NCBI RefSeq assembly: GCF_018131225.1
Contig: NZ_JAFCMM010000010.1
Coordinates: 1 to 39,195, forward strand
Source: Bradyrhizobium sp. U87765 SZCCT0048
GTDB taxonomy: Bacteria > Pseudomonadota > Alphaproteobacteria > Rhizobiales > Xanthobacteraceae
DNA: 39,195 nt
Direction of reading: 5' to 3'
The notes under the pieces are model-generated. The model did not search any database and was not told the DNA's origin. It was given only the letters and a program-made list of their open reading frames with translations. The translations under genes were made by a program, and so were the position numbers. Positions within the stretch are counted from its first letter, which is position 1, and the number at the start of each line of letters is the position of its first letter. Below are positions 24,264 through 31,785 of the stretch, piece by piece.

Positions 24264-24292
24264 CTAAAATCCGAGAAGTTGGAACGAACGGC

Positions 24293-24709
24293 TCAGGCCG
24301 CTTCGTCCACCGCTTCCTGCACCGGGCCGGAGTCCTTGCCCTTGGCCTCGACGTCGCGATCGACGAACTCGATCACCGCCATTGCAGCGTTGTCGCCGTA
24401 GCGGAAGCCGGCCTTGATGATGCGGGTGTAGCCGCCGTGACGGTCCTTGTAGCGCGGCGCCAGAACGTCGAACAGCTTCTTGACCTGCTCGATATCGCGG
24501 ATCTCGCCGATCGCCTGGCGACGCAGCGCCAGACCGCCGCGCTTGCCGAGCGTGATCAGCTTCTCGACGATCGGACGCAGTTCCTTGGCCTTCGGAAGCG
24601 TGGTGACGATCTGCTCGTGCTTGATCAGCGCAGCCGACATGTTGGCGAACATCGCGCGGCGATGCTCGGCGGTGCGGTTGAGCTTGCGGTGAACCTTGCC
24701 GTGACGCAT
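24293..24709 (-). CDS. rplQ: 50S ribosomal protein L17
   Basis: 138 residues beginning MRHGKVHRKLNRTAEHRRAMFANM, the L17 signature, with TTLPKAKELRPIVEKLITLGKRG. L17 sits near the exit tunnel on the back of the large subunit. It is the last gene of the alpha operon, followed by a strong terminator. The C-terminus (DRDVEAKGKDSGPVQEAVDEAA) is an acidic extension beyond the E. coli protein, common in alphaproteobacteria. A 166-bp spacer with tandem repeats separates it from rpoA. Confidence 0.98.
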   Translation of the reverse strand: MRHGKVHRKLNRTAEHRRAMFANMSAALIKHEQIVTTLPKAKELRPIVEKLITLGKRGGLALRRQAIGEIRDIEQVKKLFDVLAPRYKDRHGGYTRIIKAGFRYGDNAAMAVIEFVDRDVEAKGKDSGPVQEAVDEAA

Positions 24710-24790
24710 TGGACTATTCCTTCTTCAATTTGCCACGACGGTTCGTCGGACAAGTTTCATCTCAGGTGGGCTTCCTGCGTTCGCCCCGGG

Positions 24791-24836
24791 GTCGTCAGGA
24801 TAAAAAGTCTTCAGGATAGAAGTCGTCAGGATCAAA
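24791..24836. repeat. Three tandem 15-16 bp repeats in the rpoA-rplQ spacer
   Basis: GTCGTCAGGATAAAAA (24791-24806), GTCTTCAGGATAGAA (24807-24821) and GTCGTCAGGATCAAA (24822-24836) are head-to-tail units. They are transcribed in the untranslated spacer of the alpha operon. Their function is unknown; slippage-derived repeats are as likely as a regulatory element. Confidence 0.7.
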
Positions 24837-24875
24837 CGAATGCGGGATCGCACAAGCGCGACCCCGCAGACGAAC

Positions 24876-25895
24876 TCAGTAGTGGTCCTCGAAGCGCTTG
24901 GCCAGCTCGTCGATGTTCTCCGGCGGCCAACCGGGCACTTCCATGCCGAGGTGCAGACCCATCTGGGCCAGCACTTCCTTGATTTCGTTCAGCGACTTGC
25001 GGCCGAAGTTCGGAGTGCGGAGCATCTCGGCTTCCGACTTCTGCACGAGATCGCCGATGTAGACGATGTTGTCGTTCTTCAGGCAGTTTGCCGAACGAAC
25101 CGACAGCTCGAGCTCGTCGACCTTCTTGAGGAACGCCGGGTTGAACGCCAGATCCGGAATAACCTCGGCCGCAACTTCCTTGCGCGGTTCTTCGAAGTTG
25201 ACGAAGACGTTGAGCTGATCCTGCAGGATGCGCGCAGCGTAGGCCAGCGCGTCCTCCGGCGTGATCGCGCCGTTGGTCTCGATGGTCATCGTCAGCTTGT
25301 CGTAGTCGAGGATCTGGCCCTCGCGGGTGTTCTCGACCTTGTACGACACCTTCTTGACCGGCGAGTACAGGCTGTCGATCGGGATCAGGCCGATCGGCGC
25401 GTCCTCGGGACGGTTGCGCTCGGCCGGGACGTAACCCTTGCCGGCGTTGACCGTGAACTCCATGCGGATCTCCGCACCGTCGTCGAGGGTGCAGAGCTGC
25501 AGTTCGGGGTTCAGCACGACGATGTCGCCGACGGTCTGGATGTCGCCGGCGGTGACAGCGCCGGGCCCCTGCTTCTTGACCACCATGCGCTTGGGACCCT
25601 CACCCTGCATCTTCAGGGAGATGTCCTTCACGTTCAGCACGATGTCGGTCACGTCCTCGCGCACGCCGGCGATCGAGGAGAACTCGTGCAGCACGCCGTC
25701 GATGTGCACCGACTGGACCGCGGCGCCCTGCAGCGACGACAGCAGGATGCGGCGCAGCGCGTTGCCGAGCGTCTGGCCGAAGCCGCGCTCGAGAGGCTCC
25801 GCGACGACGGTCGCGATGCGGCTGGCGTCAGCGCCCGGCGCGACGTTCAACTTGTTCGGACGGATAAGCTCTTGCCAATTTTTCTGGATCGTCAC
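24876..25895 (-). CDS. rpoA: RNA polymerase alpha subunit
   Basis: 339 residues. The N-terminal assembly domain (~1-235) contains EPLERGFGQTLGNALRRILLSSLQG, the conserved dimerisation and beta-contact region. A flexible linker follows (EEPRKEVAAEVI), then the C-terminal DNA- and activator-binding domain (~260-330) with LELSVRSANCLKNDNIVYIGDLVQKSEAEMLRTPNFGRKSLNEIKEVL, the UP-element-binding helices. It lies between rpsK and rplQ as usual. Upstream is a hairpin with a U-tract that could lower read-through from rpsK. Confidence 0.99.
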   Translation of the reverse strand: MTIQKNWQELIRPNKLNVAPGADASRIATVVAEPLERGFGQTLGNALRRILLSSLQGAAVQSVHIDGVLHEFSSIAGVREDVTDIVLNVKDISLKMQGEGPKRMVVKKQGPGAVTAGDIQTVGDIVVLNPELQLCTLDDGAEIRMEFTVNAGKGYVPAERNRPEDAPIGLIPIDSLYSPVKKVSYKVENTREGQILDYDKLTMTIETNGAITPEDALAYAARILQDQLNVFVNFEEPRKEVAAEVIPDLAFNPAFLKKVDELELSVRSANCLKNDNIVYIGDLVQKSEAEMLRTPNFGRKSLNEIKEVLAQMGLHLGMEVPGWPPENIDELAKRFEDHY

Positions 25896-25964
25896 TGTTT
25901 TTCACCCATGCCATTCAGAGACTGGCGTTGGAGATCGCGGATCTGTCCGCGCAACAAACGTCTC

Positions 25965-25994
25965 AAAAAGCGGGCGGACGGCCATGCCGCCCGC
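25965..25994 (-). terminator. Terminator-like hairpin with U-tract between rpsK and rpoA
   Basis: Read on the minus strand: GCGGGCGG (25994-25987), a 9-base loop, CCGCCCGC (25977-25970), then TTTTT (25969-25965). This is a textbook intrinsic terminator shape placed inside the alpha operon, 10 bp after the rpsK stop and about 70 bp before rpoA. It may act as a partial terminator that sets the rpoA/ribosomal-protein ratio. Confidence 0.65.
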
Positions 25995-26003
25995 CACAAC
26001 ACA

Positions 26004-26393
26004 TCACACGCGGCGGCGCTTGCGCGGACGGCAGCCGTTGTGCGGGATCGTGGTCACGTCACGGATCGAGGTGACGGTGAAGCCCGCAGCCTGCAGCGCG
26101 CGCAGCGCCGACTCACGGCCCGAACCCGGACCGGCGACTTCCACCTCGAGGGTGCGCATGCCGTGTTCCTGGGCCTTCTTCGACACGTCCTCGGCCGCGA
26201 CCTGCGCAGCATACGGGGTCGACTTGCGCGAGCCCTTGAAGCCCATCGTACCGGCCGACGACCACGCAATGGTGTTGCCCTGCGCATCGGTGATGGTGAT
26301 GGTGGTGTTGTTGAACGACGAATTCACATGCGCGATGCCGGACGCGATATTCTTGCGTTCACGACGGCGGACGCGGGTGGCCTCTTTACCCAT
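26004..26393 (-). CDS. rpsK: 30S ribosomal protein S11
   Basis: 129 residues with HVNSSFNNTTITITDAQGNTIAWSSAGTMGFKGSRKSTPYAAQVAAE and the C-terminal TTIPHNGCRPRKRRRV, both universal in S11. It lines the mRNA exit channel on the platform of the small subunit. A 113-bp spacer with two hairpins separates it from rpsM. Confidence 0.99.
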   Translation of the reverse strand: MGKEATRVRRRERKNIASGIAHVNSSFNNTTITITDAQGNTIAWSSAGTMGFKGSRKSTPYAAQVAAEDVSKKAQEHGMRTLEVEVAGPGSGRESALRALQAAGFTVTSIRDVTTIPHNGCRPRKRRRV

Positions 26394-26411
26394 TATCTTC
26401 TTCCTTCAAGC

Positions 26412-26479
26412 GCATCCGTGATGCCGGATGCTGGGGAATCTTCAAACCAGTGATCCGGCCACGCGGGACGCGTGGCCGG
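26412..26479 (-). other. Two hairpins in the rpsM-rpsK spacer
   Basis: The first in transcription order has 11-bp arms CCGGCCACGCG/CGCGTGGCCGG with a three-base loop (26479-26455). The second has arms GCATCCG/CGGATGC with a six-base loop (26431-26412). Neither has a U-tract, so mRNA stabilisation or processing is more likely than termination. Confidence 0.6.
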
Positions 26480-26506
26480 TGCAAAACGGCTGGTGGTGCC
26501 GGCCGA

Positions 26507-26875
26507 TTACTTCTTCTTGCCGGCGATCGCCTTGGCCGGACCCTTGCGGGTGCGCGCATTGGTATGCGTGCGCTGGCCACGAACCGGCAGACCGCGACGA
26601 TGGCGCAGGCCGCGATAGCAGCCGAGGTCCATCAGGCGCTTGATGTTCATGCCGACTTCACGGCGCAGGTCGCCCTCGACGAGATAGTCGCGGTCGATCA
26701 CTTCGCGGATCTGCAGGACTTCCTGGTCGGACAGCTGCGCGACGCGGCGGTCGACCGGGATCTTCACCTTCTCCAGGATGTCGGCCGCATTCTTCTGGCC
26801 GATGCCATGGATGTACTGGAGCGCGATCAGCACGCGCTTGTTGGTCGGGATATTGACGCCGGCGATACGGGCCAC
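26507..26875 (-). CDS. rpsM: 30S ribosomal protein S13
   Basis: 122 residues: (M)ARIAGVNIPTNKRVLIALQYIHGIG, then LGCYRGLRHRRGLPVRGQRTHTNARTRKG, the S13 signature contacting tRNA and L5 at the head of the small subunit. I chose the GTG at 26875 because AGGAG lies eight bases upstream and it gives the family start; the in-frame GTG at 26884 overlaps that Shine-Dalgarno. It is the first gene of the rpsM-rpsK-rpoA-rplQ group, after a 156-bp spacer from adk. Confidence 0.98.
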   Translation of the reverse strand: MARIAGVNIPTNKRVLIALQYIHGIGQKNAADILEKVKIPVDRRVAQLSDQEVLQIREVIDRDYLVEGDLRREVGMNIKRLMDLGCYRGLRHRRGLPVRGQRTHTNARTRKGPAKAIAGKKK

Positions 26876-27019
26876 AGTCTTCACTCCTGTTGCCGACCTG
26901 CTGTGGCCGGCTTTGCTGGTCTTTGTCGGGCGGTGTTTACAAACGCAAACACGACGCCCTCCCCTGGATGAACCTTGGGGCCCGGCATCGTTCGAAACGT
27001 ATCCGACTGGATGCGGGCC

Positions 27020-27049
27020 TTATTAATGGACTCAACCTCGTTTCGTCAA
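27020..27049 (-). promoter_or_regulatory. Candidate sigma-70-type promoter for rpsM-rpsK-rpoA-rplQ
   Basis: On the minus strand TTGACG (27049-27044, inside the last adk codons) is followed after 17-18 bp by TTAATA/TAATAA (27026-27020). It stands about 145 bp before rpsM, in the one long spacer of this part of the cluster. The -35 is good, the -10 only fair. Confidence 0.35.
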
Positions 27050-28057
27050 CCGCTTCGCAGCCTTGACGCGCTGTTTCGAGGCCTTTTTTGCGGTTTTCCG
27101 GGCTGCGGAACTCCGCCCCCGGGCCGCCGCCTTGACCGTTTTGCGGGCATTGCCGCGAGCAGTCTTGGCCTTGGTTCCCTTGCCGGCCTTCGCCGGCTTG
27201 CGCCCGGCGGAGGCCTTACGGCCGGCAGCCTTGGCCTTCTTGGCCGCCGCCTTCACCGCCTTCTTGGCGGCCTTCTTCGCCGGCTTGGCTGCCTTTGCAG
27301 CCTTGCTCTTGGCAGTCTTGCTCTTGGCGACCTTGGCCACGGCCTTCTTCGCCTTGGCACCCTCAGCAGCCGCCTTAGCCGGCTTCGCAGCCTTGGCCCG
27401 GCGCTTTGCCGCCTTGCGGGCCGACGACTTGGCGGCCCCCTTACGGGACGCCCTGGCGCCTGCCTGGGAGCCGACAACGGCTTCCAGCACCCGGGCGATC
27501 TCCTTCGTCACCTCGTCGATCGACATCATGCCGTCGATTGTGAGGAGAGCCCGACGCTCGGAATAGTAGTGCACCAGCGGCTCGGTCTGGGCGCGGTAGG
27601 CCGCCAGCCGCTTCGACAGCACCTCGGGGGTGTCGTCCACCCGCACGGTCTCGCCACGGGCCTGCATCTGGGCCACCCGCGCCTCGACGCGCTGCAGCAA
27701 CGCACTCTCGTTGACCCGCAGCTCGACCACGGCGTCGAGCTTGAGGCCGCGGTCCTTCAGCAGCTCATCCAGGGCCTCGGCCTGCGGCACGGTGCGCGGG
27801 AAGCCGTCGAGGATGAATCCGCCAGCCGCGTCCGGCTCGGCGATACGGTCGGCGATGATGCCGATCACGACCTCGTCGGGGACCAGCCCGCCGCCAGCCA
27901 TGATGTCCTTGGCCTTGAGGCCGATCGGCGTTCCCGCCGCCACCGCCGCGCGCAGCATGTCCCCGGTGGACAGCGGCACGATGCCGTAACGTTCAACGAG
28001 AAGCTTTGCCTGCGTTCCCTTGCCTGCCCCCGGTGGCCCGAGAAGGATAAGTCTCAT
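27032..28057 (-). CDS. adk: Adenylate kinase with histone-H1-like Lys/Ala-rich C-terminal tail
   Basis: 341 residues. Residues 1-~195 are a complete short-LID adenylate kinase: P-loop GPPGAGKGT (7-15), STGDMLR (30-36), DGFPRT (84-89), the LID region VRVDDTPEVLSKRLAAYR, with no zinc-finger LID. It interconverts ATP+AMP and 2 ADP. From ~200 to 341 follows a tail almost entirely of Lys, Ala, Arg, Gly and Ser with AKKAAKKA-type repeats, like eukaryotic H1 or bacterial AlgP/HctA-type DNA-binding tails. Adk is usually 190-220 residues. The tail is in frame with no intervening stop. Its ATG overlaps the secY stop as ATGA. A role in nucleic-acid binding is inference. Confidence 0.95.
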   Translation of the reverse strand: MRLILLGPPGAGKGTQAKLLVERYGIVPLSTGDMLRAAVAAGTPIGLKAKDIMAGGGLVPDEVVIGIIADRIAEPDAAGGFILDGFPRTVPQAEALDELLKDRGLKLDAVVELRVNESALLQRVEARVAQMQARGETVRVDDTPEVLSKRLAAYRAQTEPLVHYYSERRALLTIDGMMSIDEVTKEIARVLEAVVGSQAGARASRKGAAKSSARKAAKRRAKAAKPAKAAAEGAKAKKAVAKVAKSKTAKSKAAKAAKPAKKAAKKAVKAAAKKAKAAGRKASAGRKPAKAGKGTKAKTARGNARKTVKAAARGRSSAARKTAKKASKQRVKAAKRLTKRG

Positions 28058-29385
28058 CGACGACGGCCCCTCAGTTTTGACTTCTTGATCAGACCTTCAT
28101 ACTGGTGCGCCAGCAGATACCCCTGGACCTGGGCGACCGTATCCATCGTCACGCTGACCACGATCAGCAGCGATGTACCGCCGAAGTAGAACGGCACCGA
28201 TGCGTAGGAAATCAGGATTTCCGGGATCAGACAGACGATCGCGAGATAGATAGCTCCGAGCACCGTGATTCGCGACAGCACATAGTCGATGTACTCGGCG
28301 GTGCGCTCGCCCGGACGAATGCCGGGAATGAAGCCGCCGTGCTTCTTGAGATTGTCGGCGGTCTCGGTCGGGTTGAACACGATCGCGGTGTAGAAGAACG
28401 CGAAGAACACGATCAGCGCCAGATACAGCACCAGGAACAGCGGCCGGCCGTGGCCGAGCTGGGTGGTGAGCCACTGGAACCACTCCGGCCCCTTGCCGGC
28501 GTTGAAGTTCGCGACCGTGGTCGGCAGCAGCAGCAGCGACGAGGCGAAGATCGGCGGAATGACGCCCGAGGTGTTGAGCTTGAGCGGCAGGTGCGAGGTC
28601 TGGCCCTCGAACATCTTGTTGCCGACCTGGCGCTTCGGATACTGGATCAGCAGCCGGCGCTGGGCGCGTTCCATGAACACGATGAACGCGATCACGGCGA
28701 CGGCCATGATGATGATCAGCAGGATGATGCCGGTCGACAGAGCGCCCTGACGGCCGAGCTCGAGGGTGCCGGCGATCGCCGACGGCAGCTCGGCGACGAT
28801 GCCGGACAGGATGATCAGCGAGATACCGTTGCCGATGCCGCGCGAGGTGATCTGCTCGCCCAGCCACATCAGGAACATGGTGCCGCCGGTCAGGGTGATC
28901 GCGGTCGAGATCCGGAAGAACATGCCGGGATCGCTGACTACGTTGCCGGCGCCCTCGAGGCCGACGGCAATGCCGTAGGACTGGAATGCGGCGAGCAGCA
29001 CCGTGAGATAGCGCGTGTACTGGTTGAGGGTCTTGCGGCCGGCCTCACCCTCCTTCTTGAGGGCCTCCAGCTGCGGCGACACGGTGGTCAGCAGCTGGAT
29101 GATGATCGAGGCCGAGATGTACGGCATGATGTTCAACGCGAAAATCGCCATGCGGTGGATGCCACCGCCGGCGAACATGTTGAACATGCCGAGAATGCCA
29201 CCCTGCTGGGTGCGGAACACCTGCTCCCAGATGCCGGGATCGATGCCGGGCAGCGGAATGTAGGTGCCGAGCCGATAAACAAGCAGCGCACCCAGGGTAA
29301 ACCAGATGCGCTTCTTCAGTTCGTCGGCCTTGGCGAGCGCCGAAAAGTTCAGATTGGCTGCGAGTTGTTCCGCTGCGGAGACCAT
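28054..29385 (-). CDS. secY: Protein translocase subunit SecY
   Basis: 443 residues with ten transmembrane helices. Recognisable SecY stretches are YIPLPGIDP (plug region), MPYISASIIIQLLT, KKEGEAGRKTLNQYTRYLTV, the cytosolic loop KRQVGNKMFEGQTSHLPLKLNTSGVIPPIFASS, and NLKKHGGFIPGIRPGERTAEYID. It forms the inner-membrane protein-conducting channel with SecE and SecG. The ATG at 29385 follows a 127-bp spacer containing a REP-like palindrome. The stop overlaps the adk start by four bases. Confidence 0.99.
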   Translation of the reverse strand: MVSAAEQLAANLNFSALAKADELKKRIWFTLGALLVYRLGTYIPLPGIDPGIWEQVFRTQQGGILGMFNMFAGGGIHRMAIFALNIMPYISASIIIQLLTTVSPQLEALKKEGEAGRKTLNQYTRYLTVLLAAFQSYGIAVGLEGAGNVVSDPGMFFRISTAITLTGGTMFLMWLGEQITSRGIGNGISLIILSGIVAELPSAIAGTLELGRQGALSTGIILLIIIMAVAVIAFIVFMERAQRRLLIQYPKRQVGNKMFEGQTSHLPLKLNTSGVIPPIFASSLLLLPTTVANFNAGKGPEWFQWLTTQLGHGRPLFLVLYLALIVFFAFFYTAIVFNPTETADNLKKHGGFIPGIRPGERTAEYIDYVLSRITVLGAIYLAIVCLIPEILISYASVPFYFGGTSLLIVVSVTMDTVAQVQGYLLAHQYEGLIKKSKLRGRRR

Positions 29386-29482
29386 CAGGCCCGGTCCTTT
29401 TCAATTGTCACGACCAGGTGATCAGCAAGCGATCACCGGCCGTCCTCGTCCTGGAAAATCATCCCAAGAAGTAAAGACGGGG

Positions 29483-29505
29483 ATGCCCGGCACAAGGCCG
29501 GGCAT
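29483..29505. repeat. REP-like palindromic element in the rplO-secY spacer
   Basis: ATGCCCGGC (29483-29491), loop ACAAG and GCCGGGCAT (29497-29505) are flanked by GGG and GACCAA. Its conceptual translation gives MPGLVPGI on the minus strand and MPGTRPGMT on the plus strand. I know this pair as the hallmark of abundant intergenic palindromes in Bradyrhizobium-type genomes. It is transcribed between rplO and secY. Confidence 0.7.
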
Positions 29506-29512
29506 GACCAAA

Positions 29513-30001
29513 TCACGAAGCCTTTTCGGCTTCGGCTTCCTTCGGGGCCAGGATCTTGACCGATCCACCAGCCTTCTCGACGGCCTCGACGGCCGACTTC
29601 GACGCGCCATGGACCTCGACGGTGATCTTGGCCTTGATCGCGCCGCGGCCGAGCAGGCGCACGCCGTCACGCGAACGGCGCAGCACGCCCGCTTCCACCA
29701 GCGCCGCAGCGTCGATGGTCTTCTTGGCGTCGAGCTTGCCGGCATCGATCGCGTCCTGGACGCGATCGAGGTTCACCTCGGTCAGGTCCAGCGCGAAGAT
29801 GTTGTTGAAGCCACGCTTCGGCAGGCGGCGATGCAGCGGCATCTGGCCGCCCTCGAAGCCCTTGATGCGCACGCCGGTACGCGCGGTCTGACCCTTGCCG
29901 CCGCGGCCGCTGGTCTTGCCCTTGCCGGAGCCGATGCCACGGCCCAGCCGCATGCGCTTCTTGCGCGAGCCGGGGTTATCGGCGAGATCGCTGAGCTTCA
30001 T
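29513..30001 (-). CDS. rplO: 50S ribosomal protein L15
   Basis: 162 residues: MKLSDLADNPGSRKKRMRLGRGIGSGKGKTSGRGGKGQTARTG, the Gly/Lys-rich L15 N-terminus that threads into 23S rRNA, and FEGGQMPLHRRLPKRGFNN. It ends in a short acidic Lys/Glu tail. Its position after rpmD and before secY is conserved. Confidence 0.99.
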   Translation of the reverse strand: MKLSDLADNPGSRKKRMRLGRGIGSGKGKTSGRGGKGQTARTGVRIKGFEGGQMPLHRRLPKRGFNNIFALDLTEVNLDRVQDAIDAGKLDAKKTIDAAALVEAGVLRRSRDGVRLLGRGAIKAKITVEVHGASKSAVEAVEKAGGSVKILAPKEAEAEKAS

Positions 30002-30013
30002 CGCCCTGTCTCC

Positions 30014-30202
30014 TTACTTCTCGTCGACGACGCGAACGAGATGGTTCACCTTCGCGATCATGCCACGCACTGCAGGGGTATCCTGCAGCTCGCTGGTACG
30101 ACCGATCTTGTTGAGACCGAGGCCGACCAGCGTCGCCCGCTGCGACTGCTCGCGGCGGATGGGGCTCGCGGTCTGCTCGATCTTGATGGTCTTGGCAGCC
30201 AT
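30014..30202 (-). CDS. rpmD: 50S ribosomal protein L30
   Basis: 62 residues from the ATG at 30202 (MAAKTIKIEQTASPIRREQSQRATLVGLGLNKIGRTSELQDTPAVRGMI), the single-domain L30. It fits between rpsE and rplO. The longer frame from 30220 has no Shine-Dalgarno support and departs from the family start. Confidence 0.98.
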   Translation of the reverse strand: MAAKTIKIEQTASPIRREQSQRATLVGLGLNKIGRTSELQDTPAVRGMIAKVNHLVRVVDEK

Positions 30203-30232
30203 TGTGCTCACTCCGATCAATAAGCGCGCGGC

Positions 30233-30808
30233 TTAGTCCGCAGCCGCTTCGGCGTCGCCGCCGATGCGGCGCGACTGCACCACGGACACCTTGAGGCTGC
30301 GACGCGAGGCCACCGAACGCGGCGAGTCCTGGCGCTTCAGCGCGTTGAAGGTGGCGCGCACCATGTTGTAGGGGTTGGACGAGCCGATCGACTTCGCCAC
30401 CACGTCCTGCACGCCGAGGCTCTCGAACACGGCGCGCATCGGGCCGCCGGCGATGATGCCGGTGCCGGGAGGGGCCGCGCGGAGATAAACCTTGCCCGCG
30501 CCATGACGGCCGGCAATGTCGTGATGCAGCGTGCGGCCTTCGCGCAGCGGCACCCGCGTCAGGTTGCGCTTGGCCGAGTCGGTCGCCTTGCGGATCGCCT
30601 CGGGAACTTCGCGCGCCTTGCCGTGGCCGAAACCGACCCGGCCCTTCTGGTCGCCGATGACGACCAGCGCCGCGAAACCGAAGCGCTTACCGCCCTTCAC
30701 GACCTTGGCGACACGGTTGATGTGCACGAGCTTGTCGACAAACTCGCTGTCGCGCTCCTCGCGCTCCCTGTTCCGTTCCCGGCCGCCGCGTTCGCGTTCA
30801 CCTGCCAT
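30233..30808 (-). CDS. rpsE: 30S ribosomal protein S5
   Basis: 191 residues from the ATG at 30808. A highly charged Arg/Glu N-terminus (GERERGGRERNREREERDSEF) precedes the S5 double-stranded-RNA-binding domain (VDKLVHINRVAKVVKGGKRFGFAALVVIGD). The C-terminal domain has APPGTGIIAGGPMRAVFESLGVQDVVAKSIGSSNPYN. S5 is involved in decoding accuracy. The charged N-terminal extension is longer than in E. coli. Confidence 0.98.
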   Translation of the reverse strand: MAGERERGGRERNREREERDSEFVDKLVHINRVAKVVKGGKRFGFAALVVIGDQKGRVGFGHGKAREVPEAIRKATDSAKRNLTRVPLREGRTLHHDIAGRHGAGKVYLRAAPPGTGIIAGGPMRAVFESLGVQDVVAKSIGSSNPYNMVRATFNALKRQDSPRSVASRRSLKVSVVQSRRIGGDAEAAAD

Positions 30809-30859
30809 GGTGCTGTCCAATCCTTGAGAGGCCCGTCGCCTCAATCGTGTTCAAAAAGC

Positions 30860-31222
30860 TTAGAAACTCAGACCGCCTTCGCGCGCCGCATCCGCGAGCG
30901 CCTTGACGCGGCCGTGGTAGAGATACTGACCACGGTCGAAGATCACTTCCTTGACGCCGTTCTTGACGGCGCGCTCGGCGACGAGCTTGCCGACCGCCGA
31001 GGCGGCCGCGATGTCGGCGCCGGTCTTGCCGGCGTCGCGCAGGGTCTTCTCGAGCGACGAGGCCGAGGCCAGCGTCTCGCCCTTCTGATCGTCGATGATC
31101 TGGGCGTAGATGTGCTTCGACGAGCGGAACACCGACAGGCGCGGGCGGCCGAACGCCGCACGGCGGACCTGGCCCCTCACCCGATTCTTGCGTCGGGCAT
31201 TCGTAATATTGAGTTTCGACAT
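30860..31222 (-). CDS. rplR: 50S ribosomal protein L18
   Basis: 120 residues: RRKNRVRGQVRRAAFGRPRLSVFRSSKHIYAQIIDD and GVKEVIFDRGQYLYHGRVKALADAAREGGLSF, the 5S-rRNA-binding L18. It sits 11 bp after rplF and about 50 bp before rpsE. Confidence 0.99.
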   Translation of the reverse strand: MSKLNITNARRKNRVRGQVRRAAFGRPRLSVFRSSKHIYAQIIDDQKGETLASASSLEKTLRDAGKTGADIAAASAVGKLVAERAVKNGVKEVIFDRGQYLYHGRVKALADAAREGGLSF

Positions 31223-31233
31223 GACCCGCTCCG

Positions 31234-31767
31234 TTACTTCTTCTTGCCTTCCTTGCGGAAGATGAATTCGCCGGCGTACTTCACGCCCTTGCCCTTGTAG
31301 GGCTCCGGCTTGCGGTAATCGCGGATCTCCGCGGCGACCTGGCCAACGCGCTGGATGTCGTTGCCGACGATGACGATCTCGGTCGGCTTCGGCGTCGTGA
31401 TCGCGATACCCTCGGGGATCGGATACAGCACGTCGTGGCTGTAGCCGAGCGCGAGCTGCAGGTTCTTGCCCTGCACGGCGGCGCGGTAACCGACGCCGAC
31501 GATCTCGAGCTTCTTCTCGAAGCCCTTGGTGACGCCCTCGACCAGGTTCGCGACCTGCGCACGGGCGGTGCCGTACAGCGAACGCGCACGCTTGGTCTCG
31601 AAGCGCGGATCGACCTTGATCGCGCCATCCTCGAGCTTCACGGACACGTCGTCATGGACGACGAACTGGAGCTGGCCCTTGGGCCCCTTCATCTTGACGG
31701 TCTGACCGTCCACGGTCGCGGTCACGCCCGACGGCACCGGGACAGGTCGCTTGCCAACGCGGGACAT
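31234..31767 (-). CDS. rplF: 50S ribosomal protein L6
   Basis: 177 residues: MSRVGKRPVPVPSGVTATVDGQTVKMKGPKGQL with two tandem L6 folds and the C-terminal KPEPYKGKGVKYAGEFIFRKEGKKK, universal in L6. It contacts the GTPase-associated region of the large subunit. Confidence 0.99.
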   Translation of the reverse strand: MSRVGKRPVPVPSGVTATVDGQTVKMKGPKGQLQFVVHDDVSVKLEDGAIKVDPRFETKRARSLYGTARAQVANLVEGVTKGFEKKLEIVGVGYRAAVQGKNLQLALGYSHDVLYPIPEGIAITTPKPTEIVIVGNDIQRVGQVAAEIRDYRKPEPYKGKGVKYAGEFIFRKEGKKK

Positions 31768-31785
31768 GGCTCTACCCTTCCTGAA

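Noticed and set aside
24791..24836. Tandem repeats as a CRISPR-like array
   Set aside because: Units are contiguous without spacers and only three copies exist; no cas gene is present.
27063..27566. Plus-strand Ala/Leu/Phe-rich frame opposite the adk tail, resembling a membrane protein
   Set aside because: It is the complement of the Lys/Ala codons of the tail, which automatically yields Leu/Phe/Ala. No start signals.
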